From: Phoronis australis
Taxonomy: Eukaryota; Phoronida; Phoronidae
Length of the DNA stretch: 64,000 bases
Assembly: GCA_002633005.1 (NCBI GenBank)
Contig: NMRA01000686.1
Coordinates: 69,845 to 133,844 of the forward strand
Reading direction: 5' to 3'
The notes beneath the pieces were generated by a model that saw only the letters and a program-made list of their open reading frames with translations, had not been told where the DNA came from and searched no databases. Positions 1-11,136 of this stretch are shown here, piece by piece (position 1 is the stretch's first letter; each line of letters begins with the position of its first letter). Both the position numbers and the translations under genes were made by a program.

Positions 1-332
1 TACAGACTGCTCCATTCTGTTTTCGGGTGGATTGATGTATGATGCGCCCCAAGTGTACTAGTAATAGTATCTTTTAGTGTTTCAGCCGCAAAAATCACGG
101 CGGAGTGTGCCGCCGCCATTGGCATTTTTGTTTAGGTTTTTAAACAAAAACTATATGCATGTATTATTCACGATTGTATCTCCTAAATCGTTTGCAAGGT
201 TTTGGCACAATTTTACCAGGATATACTACTTCCAACACGCCACACTGAAAAAGATGATGTGTACCCACACAATGGAGATCATGGTTAAGATTCCCACTAC
301 TGAGTCTGATTGGATTTCTGTGTTTGACCAGT

Positions 333-412
333 GGTCTCAATGGATCAGTGGCTGAGAGTGTCTGCACGGTTAACACAAGGTCCTGGGTGCGAGTCCCGGT
401 CAGGGGCGGAAA
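333..412 (+). repeat. tRNA-derived SINE head or tRNA-like sequence
   Basis: The stretch contains an A-box-like TGGCTGAGAGTG followed about 45 bases later by a B-box-like GGTGCGAGTCCCG, the arrangement of an internal RNA polymerase III promoter. The T-arm stem is imperfect (one mismatch) and I cannot fold a full cloverleaf with a clear anticodon arm, so a SINE head or decayed tRNA is more likely than a working tRNA. No tail repeat is obvious downstream. Confidence 0.4.
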
Positions 413-648
413 TCTTTTCGGACTTATACTCATTAGGTTACGTGATGTGATCAAAAAGATCGCACGTTGAACGGGATAAATTACTTGCAACATATTTCGA
501 GCGTCACTGAAAAAGATGGTATTTACATATTTACTAGTTCATGTCTGAGATCGTGAAAACCGGTGACGTCTACTCTACGGTTGTGACCTCTGTTTTGCTG
601 CATCGTGACATTTTTCAGTTTTCCTCTGTATTTTCGGAGTTTATCTAG

Positions 649-1113
649 GTGTTTTTCATAAAGGACAACGTTAAAGTTTGTAAGCCTGATGATTACCTTG
701 ATGTTATTATTTATTATCGGAATAGGAAGTCCTCCAACTTGGTCATGAAAAATAACATCTCTAAAGCGAAAGTCCGCCCCGTTGCACAGTGTAGTGTTGT
801 TTATGAATTTGTATGCCCTGTGAACGAATGTCTTCGTTCAAACGTCAAACAATGTTACATTGGTCAAACGGTTTGCAGTCTTTCCCGTCGGTCACCCATG
901 CATCTTCAAAATGGCGCCATTCAAGATCATTTTCTGCAATACCACGCACGTAAAATCACCCGTCAAGAAATTGTGGAAAACACGTCAATTCGCTACGTGG
1001 AGCAAGATGTGCTGCGTTTGAAAGTATTAGAGTCCCTTTTAATTGCTTTTGAGAAGCCTATTTTGAATGAGCAGCAAACAGGGTCGCGCCGCACGTTACA
1101 CTTGTTTGCGTGA
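649..1113 (+). pseudogene. Penelope-like retroelement, C-terminal GIY-YIG endonuclease fragment
   Basis: The 154-codon open frame reads as the end of a Penelope-like element polyprotein. After a short linker containing SSNLVMKN, it shows VVYEFVC, the GIY part of the endonuclease. CYIGQT (the YIG part), SRR and H residues at the spacing of the catalytic R/H region, and the family-typical tail LESLLIAFEKPILNEQQTG follow. In Penelope elements this endonuclease follows the reverse transcriptase and nicks target DNA; no RT domain is readable upstream, so this is a 5'-truncated or decayed copy. The frame begins at a GTG just after a stop codon and has no convincing start. It is not part of a host gene. 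Assignment rests on motif order and the characteristic C-terminal block; a host GIY-YIG exon is much less likely. Confidence 0.75.
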
Positions 1114-1888
1114 CTTTCCTGTTACCCTAATTCTTTAGTCATTCTTTGCAGTATTTCACACCCGCCGTGTCTCACTGTGTGTGTCGTCAGCTTATACTCT
1201 GTGGTGGCATTACTGCGTCATTTTATCTTCACTTGAGAATGAAACAAGTATGTTTCGAAATATCGTGTGTCTTTTAATTATGTCGCTAGGTCAGTTACTG
1301 TATCTATGTTCAGTAGAGAGTAGAGTTTTGTTCAGAAAGTATGAACGCAACGGAATAAAGACCGTTAACAATGAAAAGTGTCGTGCATTCAACAAATTCT
1401 GTAGGTGTTTTTCATGAATGTTTGTACATTGGTGTATATTACAGACTAGTTTGATCTAAGGTGTGCCACTAGTGGCCATTGTTATTAATTTCTATTTTCT
1501 TTTTGCGTCTGGCCACCTATTGGCCAAACTACCGTAAGGGTCACTGTAAAAAATGACTTATACGTTTTCTCTAAAATCAGGGTCCTTAATGTTGACTTTG
1601 GGGAAGCTGCAATTACCTTAATGGACCCAATTTGCATTTTGTTAATGTTATAAAATCCGCACCCTGGTGGCAATTTATGACATGAAACTCAACAATATAT
1701 TCTGTTACTCGGTGGACCATCGTGTAAATATGGACGTGGTTCTATTTAGAAGAGAAAAACATATTAGGATTTGAAGACAAAACTGACATCTGGCAACATT
1801 GATTTTATTTGAGTTTGCCTTGATATCTACCAAGTTCCTCGATAACATCAGCCCTTTCCCTTTTCAGTCGGGTTTGTCCGGCGATGCA
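1114..1888. other. No gene recognised
   Basis: This interval holds the sequence just 3' of the Penelope fragment, possibly its 3' region, and AT-rich DNA with only short open frames that show no motif. Confidence 0.4.
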
Positions 1889-1990
1889 CCCCTTTGCGCT
1901 GCAACCTCCTGCGCTGCACCTCTGCGTTGCAATCCCCTGCCCTGCACCCTTTCCGCTGCACCCCCTGCGCTGCACCCCCTGCGCTGCACT
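1889..1990 (+). repeat. Short degenerate minisatellite, CTGCGCTGCACCCC type
   Basis: About seven imperfect copies of a unit near CCCCTGCGCTGCA, roughly 15 bases long, follow one another and become more regular towards the right end. The cysteine- and alanine-rich open frames on both strands here are a by-product of this repeat and should not be taken as genes. Confidence 0.7.
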
Positions 1991-4156
1991 CACTGCATTT
2001 TAATTAATATCTCTGCTCTTTTACATTAGACTTCGGTACAAGCTGCTGGAACATTTAAATGAAAATGTTCCTCTTGAGGAGAGCATTGTCGACTTACTTT
2101 GCCCTTCCTGCAAGTTAATGTTAGTTTACTAGGATAACAGGTCTTGCTACTGCTGTTTGCGTTTTAGGGTTGACACAGAGCCTACGTACATACTATACCT
2201 GCTTTCACATGTCTGTTATAGGTTATCCGTCATCTGTCATCATAAAATGTTGTCGAAAATGGCAATGGATACGTCAATGAAAATTAATGACAGATTACTG
2301 ACACACATTTTTTATTTCTAGGCTTTCAGAAGTGCAGTGGAAGTGTTCGACGTGAGTAAGCGTTTTCAAAAATAACCGGAAATTACACTTAATAAGCAAT
2401 GCGGCGACTGGCTACTTGTACCCTACCGAACGTTATATTTATAGAGGCATGGAACGCTAAAGTTCGTCAAAATATGTTTTAAAATATTCCAGAGGGATGT
2501 AGCATATTTTGAAGTCTACTACAGAGTAAGGAATTTCCAGAACAAATTTCTAAATTTATGTTTTTTGAAATAGACCCTAATAAAAAATCCTGTAGTAACA
2601 GCAGATTATGTAGTGTAATCTGCAGTCCTTATAAGGGAGATGCACTTCGTCTACATATCTAATTTGCCACGAAAAATAACATAACGTGTTTTGCCTCGAG
2701 GGGAAAGTCGACAACGTGATGTGCAGTTGACACGTCGTTTTTACATTTGAAAATAAAAGCAATGTGCTTTTACATAAACAGAAATTTCATTTTTTGCGAA
2801 GACATTTTAAATACCTGGTGAAAAGACTGAATTCTGTTTCAGTGACATAGAGCCACTTTGAATAATGCAAATTAGTCTTTTTTCGTGTTCGATGCCACCA
2901 TAACCTTACATTACTATACCTGAAACCAGTAGTAGAACTGTAGGAAAGCCCTGGTAAACTGAAACAACGTTAGTAACAATAAATAAGAGTGTACCACACG
3001 TAAATGTGAAGGAGGTACATGTACCCACCAGAACACCCCGGTATGACTTGGATGTCTGCCATAGTCACATCTCTTGGTATGGCCCATGGGGACCATATGA
3101 GAAAACCCCGATTGATCACACTAAGCACTGAATCGTCCGTGAGAGACAAAAGAACTCCGCGAATATTCCATCAGGTATTCATGAAGGGTTACCTAAAATG
3201 AACAATATCAAACACTGGAGGAACCACAACATAATTTTTAACGGTAGATGGAAATAATCACCCTGGACTAAGTGCATTAGAATACCCACTTAAGTCACCA
3301 ACAGAATGGTGATGAAATTGTGAGCTAGCACAGCAATGCAAAGTAACAAAAATGAATCGGAATCCGAAGTGTTTATTTTACATGTTTCTAGTCTTTGTCC
3401 TCATAATATAGTTTACAGTAACACTGAACAATAATAAGCCCCATACCTTAGCACTGCTGCTCATCTAGAGCACTGTGAAAATAACCATGATCTTGGAATG
3501 CGTGAACTACCATTACACAGTCTAAGAATTTGTCAACAAGTTTGGCGCACATACCCTTCAATTAGGGCAGGAAAGTGACATAAAAAGTGAATCTCGTTTA
3601 CAATCTGACCAGTGATGCAGATGTCACAAATTCTTTCACTCTCGGGTAGACTTGCATGCCACGCAGATTCAATACAAAATTAGTGCAGGGCTTGACATGT
3701 TTCTTGGTTTGCTCTACATTTTGCCTATGTGTGTATTTTTCCAATACAAAGTTAATGTTTCTATTCTTAACATTTTAAAAAATGACACTTCACAATTTTG
3801 AATTTGACAAATAAAATCTGCTATTGTAATGTTGCCACTAAAGTTGACACAGTAATGGAGGCGGCCAATGAGATTGTTCGTGTCTCTGTATGTAATAATG
3901 TGAACGGATAGGCTCTGACCCCCTAGTGTCAAATTAAAAAAGTGAAAAGTCATATCCTGGTTCTTTGGCTTGTCGCTGGACTGCTAGTTTAATCAATCTT
4001 TGAGTTATTCATCTCATGCTGTAGACCGCAGGCTTGTGCTTAATCGTCCATTTACCCAACAACGCCGCCGTTTAACGCGATGCCCACGAAGCCATTACAC
4101 TTGAAAGTTCTGTGGATGTGCATTGCACTGTTATGTCGTTTACTGCCATTTACTTT
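1991..4156. other. No gene recognised
   Basis: AT-rich sequence with scattered open frames of 60-80 codons, none with a recognisable domain, exon-like splice borders in frame, or similarity to other parts of the window. Confidence 0.4.
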
Positions 4157-4164
4157 GATTTAAC

Positions 4165-4614
4165 CACAGGCGTCCTCAGCATCTGATCGTCCCCAATACA
4201 CTGTAGAAATACTACAAAGTATCACATTTCGGACTAGAAATTCCACTGGTGCTTCACTTTAGTTGTCCGTAGCAAACACAAAAATCAATAAAATTACACA
4301 AAACAGAGGTACAACAAACCATGAGGAATTGTTCTTTCTCCCAGTGCCATTTACAGTGTCCTACTTTACACAGTTCGATAGAAATTCGCGGTAAAATACA
4401 AAAATCTTCCCAAAAAGCCCGTCTGGATCAACTCCTCTTTGCCGGAGTAGAAGGTCAAGGACCATACGGAATTACCCGATGAGTTACGACAGTTGCCGAT
4501 TTGTCACGGAAACTTACGAAATCGTGTCACCAATAGAATTTCTAGTCCGGAGTGTCATATCTTGTAGTATTTATACAGTGTATTGGGAGCGATCAGTAGC
4601 TGAGGACGCCTGTG
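4165..4614. mobile_element. 450-bp MITE with long terminal inverted repeats, hAT-like
   Basis: The two ends are inverted copies of about 88 bases (4165-4254 against 4529-4614) starting CACAGGCGTCCTCAGC, roughly 80-85% identical by eye. The element is flanked by GATTTAAC (4157-4164) and GATTTTAC (4615-4622), an 8-bp direct repeat with one mismatch. An 8-bp target duplication is the habit of hAT-superfamily transposons, so a non-autonomous hAT derivative is the best guess. The 270-base interior has no coding capacity. Later decay explains the mismatch in the target duplication. Confidence 0.8.
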
Positions 4615-5178
4615 GATTTTACATGTGGGTCGCATACAAGACACGCCGCTTATATTGAACATGTTAAGCTCCACGGACGTGAATGTAAGGAACGAACTCA
4701 TCCAGCCCCATTGTGCCATGTCCACCTACTCTCAAGTTTCTTGTGCAAGCTTGTGTCTTGTCTGCGCTCCTTTAATGTACTGGGGAAAGTGACTATACCC
4801 ACAGCGTGTTTAAATAGCGGGTTGTCACAACCACTACAGAGGCAAACCATTGTCATATACGACACACAACGAGAAAACGAGCAGAATTGCTTTACGACCC
4901 TTCACATTAAATTCAAAAATGGTGATTAATGTTGGGATTGGTTGTCCTGACTTCCATCGTTAAGTGAATGCTCAAAACTTGGGGTCAGCTTATTAACATA
5001 TAGTCGAATAGTGTCACTGGTGGTTTTATTTGACAGCTGCTGATGGGGTTGTTCTGTGTGGTTTTAGTGTGCTATCTGTGGATTCAAACACCGTAAAGGG
5101 TGATGCAATAACCAAGCACCAGCCTGCCTAATACAGATGAATCATCAAAAAGTACTTTTTGATTTTTGTTTTTTCTAG

Positions 5179-5490
5179 CATCAGATTGCAGCCTCCGTTT
5201 TGAGAGAAATGGATCAGATGTCTGGTTCTACGGAAAACATGTATGGAATGAATCGCAGCTTGGCGAAGTGATGGAGATGGGAGAGAAGTCTTGGGGAATA
5301 GATATCCGTGTCGAATATCCTCAAATGTTGATATCAAAGGGCGTGCAATGGAAAACAAAGCTATATTATGTGCCTTATGAAAAGTTCTTTAAGTCACATA
5401 CGCTGGACGAGAACGGGCGTGTTGTGTATGCGTTTTTGTCGACCGATAGAAACGTGTATGACGTATGTCTTGCGGATACAGAACGAGAAA
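5179..5490 (+). CDS. Internal exon of an extracellular SEA-type gene (exon a)
   Basis: The 312-nt open block is bounded by a polypyrimidine tract plus TTTTCTAG acceptor and an AAA|GTAAGT donor. It starts and ends in phase 1, so skipping it would not shift the frame. The encoded 104 residues (from SDCSLRFERNGSD to YDVCLADTERE) match no family I can name. One or two cysteines and N-x-S/T sites suit an ectodomain. The last split codon joins in frame with the next exon at 6012 to give DTEREI-MDGTF, leading straight into a SEA-like segment. It could therefore be the first half of a divergent SEA-containing module. Upstream exons and the start codon were not located. Confidence 0.55.
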
Positions 5491-6011
5491 GTAAGTACCA
5501 GGTGGCAGTTTTTGTCAGTCTGTTTATATTGTAGCTAAGGCAGTTATTTTCGCGTTACTAAATAAGCGACGCTACGTTTTTGTAAGAGCGAAACCGTGTT
5601 CCCCTATAGGGGTTTCTCACAATCAACTAATCTTGGAGTTGTGAGATGGTTGATAACGCCAAAATCACTAAGTGAAATTTGAGTCACAAAGTCACAATAC
5701 ACTGTCGCGCTACAACGACTGTGTTGGTTGAAATCATCAAACCAGGAATTAGTACCCTTTTAAACTAAGAATTGCATTCTAAACAACAATGCATAGTATT
5801 CATTTTTGTGGCAACACCAAAGTGTACTGAGAATAAGTGTTGCATTTGAGTCTGTCATGTATTTCCTGCTCTAATACGCGGTTGACATGTGTTTAGTAAT
5901 ATTAACTTAACATCGTTTTGATGCGAAAAATGTAAATGTAATTGATGAGAATGTAACCGTGATACGAATTCAAAAATGCGCCAACATTCAACTTCTATAT
6001 CCCTAATGCAG

Positions 6012-6164
6012 TCATGGATGGCACATTCGTTGTTAAGTTTGAGTTGGACTTCGACCAGGAGGTAACCAATCCGGATATGCTCCAGAAGTTGCTTACAAGT
6101 CAGCTAGAGTCCCGGTTGAACCTGCTTGACCGCGTGAAAGATTTGGAGGTTAAGAGGTCAAGTG
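6012..6164 (+). CDS. SEA-domain-like exon (exon b)
   Basis: The 153-nt exon lies between a CTAATGCAG acceptor and an AGTG|GTATGT donor, phase 1 on both sides. Its protein, MDGTFVVKFELDFDQEV then a helix rich in L and Q, follows the second-half pattern of SEA domains (GSVVV-F-L-F strand followed by an amphipathic helix). SEA domains occur in mucins, agrin and membrane serine proteases, outside the cell. I see no GSVVV autocleavage site in exact form; GTFVV stands in its place. The branch-like CTAAT precedes the acceptor. The next exon is unknown: the following 8 kb contains repeats only. Confidence 0.6.
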
Positions 6165-6411
6165 GTATGTCTCATCCTTCAGCGAATGTTTTAAAATCAG
6201 CCCAACATCGTGAACAAGTGACAAGGTTTTGGTTGATTAAGTTTGAAAGTTTACTTTCGAAAGACAAGAATCCCGTTCTGAACATTGGCAACTACATGTC
6301 AATGTGAACTCAATTCATCTTGAATAATATTGTCGTGGCCGCGTCATGTGTGCAACGTTTGTGTTTCTGTTAGGTGATTGGATAGAGGCTTTAGTAGCAT
6401 TGCTTGATGTT

Positions 6412-7098
6412 AGGCGAATATAACGGATTTGAAAACCTACAAAGCAGATAACTTTGTCCGGTTTTTGATTTCTGATAGCCCACCGGTCACCTTCCCCAGT
6501 ATTTGGTCGTGAAATGACACCATCACGCTGGGTGGTGCTTGCCTGTGAGTTTACAGTGGAGGATCTAGGATACCATAAGTGGGGGCCCAATACGTTGCCT
6601 CGGGGAATTGGGCAAAGCGCGAATGTATTTGCACAGGCAGCCGAAGGTTCCGGGACCGGAACTGTGGACCTTCTGTTCGGAAACCCTATCATTAGACTAA
6701 AAAGGAACACGATTCCGCTGTGACCTGGGTCTGAGCCCATCCCCCACATCCTCTAGCGGTCTTACAGTGTAGTTGCTCACGCTTTTCACTGGTGCTGTTT
6801 CATTTTGCTTGCGGCAGCCAAGGGGGGGGGGAACCTGCACCCTTAAATCCACTCATGGTTTACTTTTACAAACCAGTCTTACCTGACCATACACTAAACC
6901 ATTATTTCAATTCCATATTATTCATTTCAGGAAATTACGTCTGCCTTCATCGGAAACCATTAAGAATTCGTTTTCAACTATCAAACCATAGATTACGCTC
7001 ATCAGATTTGCAAGTCCGAAATTTGTCTTTGGAATATCCCAGAGGAGGCGCTAATTGCCTCGATTACCATTCTTGGCCTCTGGTTAGCGTAAAATGAC
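6412..7098 (+). repeat. Dispersed repeat family R1, copy interrupted by a MITE
   Basis: The parts 6412-6553 and 6864-7098 are collinear with 15838-16150. Shared landmarks include GAATATAAYGGATTTGAAAA, TACCTGACC/CCTGACCTTACAC, the ATCGGARAMCATTWAGAATTC block and GGAATATMSCARAGGAGGC. The MITE at 6554-6857 sits inside this copy only, so the copy at 15838 acts as an empty-site reference. No protein can be read across it, so the family's class is unknown. Confidence 0.65.
6554..6857. mobile_element. MITE with AGTGGAGGATCTAGG-type ends, copy 1
   Basis: The left end reads CAGTGGAGGATCTAGGATACC and the right end, reverse-complemented, AGTGGATTTAAGGGTGCAGG, giving short imperfect inverted ends. GTTTAC flanks both sides (6549-6554 and 6858-6863). 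A second copy lies in the opposite orientation at 35674-35933. The pair of overlapping open frames here are transposon noise. End sequence and approximate target duplication resemble hAT-type MITEs, but the duplication length is uncertain. Confidence 0.65.
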
Positions 7099-7164
7099 GT
7101 GCAGTGCTTTAATGTATTTCAATGTCTACTACAATGAAATATAAATGCTATCGGCATCGAAACG

Positions 7165-7432
7165 TTTCTAGTTTAAGTTTGCCCTTGAAGACCATTTTAT
7201 TCGTGCTACAAACTGGAGTAAAAACTCGAAATTTCGAGTTCAAACTCGAACTTATTGCTTTAATATTGGGTTTACAATCTGTGAACTAAGGGCAATAAAT
7301 TATCTAAGTAAGTTATTGTGTACTCAAGCATAGAATAATAGACACTTATCTTGAGTTCGCCCAAAAGTAGAGTAGAAAATGCCAAACCTAATTTCGAGTT
7401 CCATTTTGAGTAAAAAGATTGGAGACCGGGCA
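7165..7432 (+). repeat. Dispersed repeat family R2, copy 1
   Basis: The block is about 92-95% identical by eye to 25976-26245. It contains a local hairpin, ACTCGAAATTTCGAGTT, and the shared landmark GAGACCGGGC near the end. No coding capacity is seen. The second copy ends exactly at the N at 26247. Confidence 0.75.
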
Positions 7433-8446
7433 CCGATATTTAAATTGAAGTATGATGAATGAAAGGCAAATTACACATAAGTGGAAGGATATTTTTTGTA
7501 ACGTCGACCATTTGAATTGAGGGTAAATTTCTCGACATGGGGTTGCTTGATGAAAGTCAAAATTTTATCGTAGGCAGGCACATGATTTCCCAGGCAGAAA
7601 AATTTGCCCTTGGCTCATAACTATGTGTATAATAAGAACCATAATGGTTGGACACTAAAACTTTTTCTAGCCTAAACTCCCTTCTTCAAATGACGCAGAT
7701 CCAACTAATTATCTTCACTGAAATATATAAATATGGTCATAGTATAACATATACCTGTCTGTCATCCCACATTCATAGGAATACTGCTGCCATATCCTAC
7801 CGGCAATTCCTTTTTTTGGAAATGTCCCAACGGTGCACCTATTTATGCCATATATAAGCACTAATATGGCAATACTTTGTTGCTGTGTTTTCCTAATTGT
7901 TGTTATATGACGTCATGTGTACGATCGTCGAAGCTTGTTAAGTATCAGTCCATGGATCCACCGACCACGGTACAGCCAAAAAAAGCGGCAAGGAGGGGGT
8001 CAGCCATTCAGAACCATGTTTAGTCTAATACCAGACATTAGCAATTACAGAAATTGGGCGAAATATTACACCACAAAGTTTGGTGGTTTAGGAGATACTA
8101 GCCTGGAAGTCTACTGAGGGGCAAAATGAAGCAATTTCTTGTTGCGAAATGAGTCATTTTTACAAATATGTTTACAGAAGTTGCTGATTCAGAGTCATTT
8201 CTGACAAATTTTGATATCACATGATACATGTAGGTTCATGACCAAGATAAGCAAAAACGGCACTGACACTAAAATATCGGTTACAGTTGGAACACTGGAG
8301 CGGTTTCAGTGGAGGTATAATTCATGGTCGTGAAAAACCAGGAGTAAGTTATACCCTTTAAACCTAAGTCACGCCGACAGGAGGCGCTTTCCAAAACGAG
8401 GCGCGCTACCACAGCTCTGTTAGCTTATCGGCATAGTTGTATTTCA
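7433..8446. other. No gene recognised
   Basis: AT-rich sequence with short open frames only. I see no splice-bounded exon, repeat pair or RNA-like structure in it. Confidence 0.4.
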
Positions 8447-8592
8447 ATCCGCGTTGCTCCGCGAACGGCTAGAAAAAAATACGGACACTCAACTGTCTGC
8501 TTTACAATCCCTAAAGACGTTGAGATTCAGAAGTGTTGGGTCGTTGCCATACGCCGGGACGAAGCAAATTATGTCCGTTTAAAATTGATAAA
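8447..8592 (+). pseudogene. THAP-like zinc-finger fragment
   Basis: One frame reads STVCFTIPKDVEIQKCWVV followed by AIRRDE, which matches the central block of THAP domains (F-x-IPKD-x-E-xx-K-x-W-v-x-AIRRDE). THAP domains bind DNA in host transcription factors and in P-element-like and Kolobok-type transposases. The flanking C2CH zinc residues are not clearly present, and the frame closes soon after (VLEN-stop), so this is a remnant or a single incompletely read exon. Whether it came from a transposon or a host gene cannot be settled here. Confidence 0.45.
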
Positions 8593-11136
8593 TGTTTTAG
8601 AAAATTGAGATCACATTTTGTCGCATCTCAGTTGCCAAGCATCGTAGTTAACGACCGAAGAATGGCCATCCATTCTGTGTTTTCATGACTACGGGTTGAA
8701 ACATTATAATTTTTCTATCCAAAAACGACAGGGCCCTCAATGCCTCGGCCCTATCCCCCTCTCAAAAATATTGAAAAATCACGCGAAATTCCTCCCACGA
8801 GGCATAAAAATTCGCTTAGTGAAAAAATCTCACAGAACGTACGAGAGCTTGCAACACGGCGGAGGTGCTATTGATGGTGATCAGGAGGTATATTGTTCCC
8901 CTCACTCGGCGACAAAATCCCCTCTCAGAAGGCACTGGCACGTTTCCCCTCGGTTGAACGAGGCTGCTGGAGAGATATGATATTTATGATTGCTTTGTGC
9001 GGTTAACTGAAATTGAGATCTAAAACGAGGTTATGCTTTGGACGAATGGAAAAATGTGTTTTAATTTTAAAACTCAACTTGGTCCAGAATGATATTTGAA
9101 ACCTAACACATGAAATACTCGTAAGAATTGTTAAAACCAAGAAAGCAGAATTGATCGTCAAATAATTTTTATTTTCAATTACCAGCCAGGTTATATATTT
9201 TGATAAAAAATATATCAAATAACATCAATTATTCCTTCAGATCAATGACAAATCAACTGTCAGTCCCAGTGAGGGCCTACCTCACCAGGAACAGGCTATG
9301 CTTGATGTACATGTATTCTTGATCAACAAATTAAACCAGATATGACTAATTGCACATGACAGCTACATGTATCACTGTCGAATGTGTCTTCAACTCGTCA
9401 AGAATACGAGCAGGTGACCTGATTCGTGCAGAAAGCATTTTGGTCAACAATTTACAAGAAAAAACGTACACCTGCTTTCAGCAAAATACCCAATCCGTAA
9501 CACTACGATCGCCGCAATTTGGTCATATTTACTTTTCATGTTTCGAACCTAGTTTTCCGAAAAAAATTAAATGTATTCGTCAGACAACTCTTTGGCACCT
9601 TAACTTGTTCTCTAATTTAATTTTCTACGTCTCTGTGGTTAAATGTCGAGACATTATTAAAATTTAATGTCCAGGTTGGACTCGAAAGACCGGCTATTTA
9701 ACTGACGCAATTTCAACTTCCGCTTTGATCATAGCAGTGAACCTCCTTTTGGATTTTAGTGTCCGCCGCGTGAATTAGGTCTATACCGAAGCTGCCCCCA
9801 CGAAAAATGTACATTTAACTGGTATAGTAGGTAGGTACAGTGTTCAAACTTTTATCGCACGGCAATTGTAATGCCAACCGTGTTGCGAAAGTATTTTTTC
9901 CATGACCATTTTTTACAAAAACGCTGTCTAATTGGAACAGACAAGCCGATTTTTCATTTCGTATGGTTATTTGTTGATAACAACATTGATGTGGTAAATA
10001 ATTCTCCGTACAAACAGCCACCTCAAGTTTGTGACAAAGAAGAAATTCACAGTGTTGCCAGCGGCATTGCGATTTACCATTTTCGCAGTCAGACTACATC
10101 TCCTTAAGTGTAATTCCCTGACTTAATGGGTTTTGTGTGGTTGACTCTGTCCTGTATCAATTAAAGTTTTGAAAAGGTCTACATTCATTTGTTTATTAGA
10201 GTCATAACATTTGAATTTTGACTGTACAATTGTCTTTGTATTGTATTATAGAAGCATATTTTGTAGTATACTAATCTCTCCTTGGTGTTTAATATTTTTT
10301 CACAAGTAATATTTTTAACTTAGATTTGTTGCCTGTGAGGTAGAAAACTTTAAAATGAGATAAGGAATTAAATTGTTAAACGTATTATTTTTTAGGTGTG
10401 TGATCTTCCAATAAGCGATTACTTTTGAAATACAAGTGCAGAATTTGATATCTACATGTACTCATCATTTAAAAGAGAATAAATCCATAAACCTGCTTTG
10501 TCTAGAACTATTACTGAAACTGCACATATGGGATTGGGGATAGGAATCTTAATACAACCGAATCTGAACCCAAACCATGAGCAATACAACACATACATGT
10601 ATATAAAATTTGGGGTTTATGTTCCAGGGGAAGCATTCGTGTGCTTGGTAAGAGTTACTTTGGTGCGTGATACGTGTTTGTGGATACTTTGGGATTGCTC
10701 TTCTGTTGTCATCCCCGGGAAACCTGGTTGCATAGAGAAAAACAGATTTGCATCTTCATTGTTCCCGTTGTTATAATAAAGATAATGACAAACATTAACG
10801 GCAACGGTCAGAAGCACGCCCAAGATTCTATATCCATGTGACATGTGTTGTTATATCCAACGATCACACAACAACAGAAAACGATGATACGACCGATGTG
10901 CATTATACATGCGACGAATTGCCATGGACAGTTATTGAGCTAGCCTTGTCTTTCCAATGTTTTCAGAGAACTGCAAACACGGTATTTTAGAAGCGAGGTA
11001 TCCGAAATTCTCATCAGAGATTCAAATTTATATGTTATGGGGGAATGACACAAATAACCTATTAATTACTTAATCCAAATGTCTTGGTACGCACTGCAAA
11101 CTAACACAACGTGCTATTTCTCCTTTACACTTCCTC
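8593..11136. other. No confident gene; mostly anonymous AT-rich DNA
   Basis: Open frames here (for example 9350-9667 and 9871-10107 on the plus strand) show no domain. The only exon-like candidate is the minus-strand frame listed separately at 10670-10844. Confidence 0.4.
10670..10844 (-). CDS. Possible first exon of a type II membrane or secreted protein
   Basis: The minus-strand frame opens with ATG and gives MSHGYR followed by the hydrophobic stretch ILGVLLTVAVNVCHYLYY, then a polar stalk. This is the layout of a signal-anchor, as in Golgi sulfotransferases and glycosyltransferases. A possible donor, ACCAAA|GTAACT, ends the exon near 10670. No downstream exon on the minus strand could be joined to it, so it may be chance. 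I would not assign a function. Confidence 0.25.

Noticed and set aside
333-412. A functional tRNA gene
   Set aside because: A and B boxes are present but acceptor and anticodon stems do not form; listed as SINE-like instead.
1799-2029. Cysteine- and alanine-rich open frames on both strands
   Set aside because: They are produced by the CTGCGCTGCACCCC minisatellite; no domain and no exon borders.
6315-6749. A 144-codon minus-strand frame and its 69-codon plus-strand partner
   Set aside because: They fall across the MITE at 6554-6857 and the R1 repeat; the same frames exist in other copies and encode nothing recognisable.
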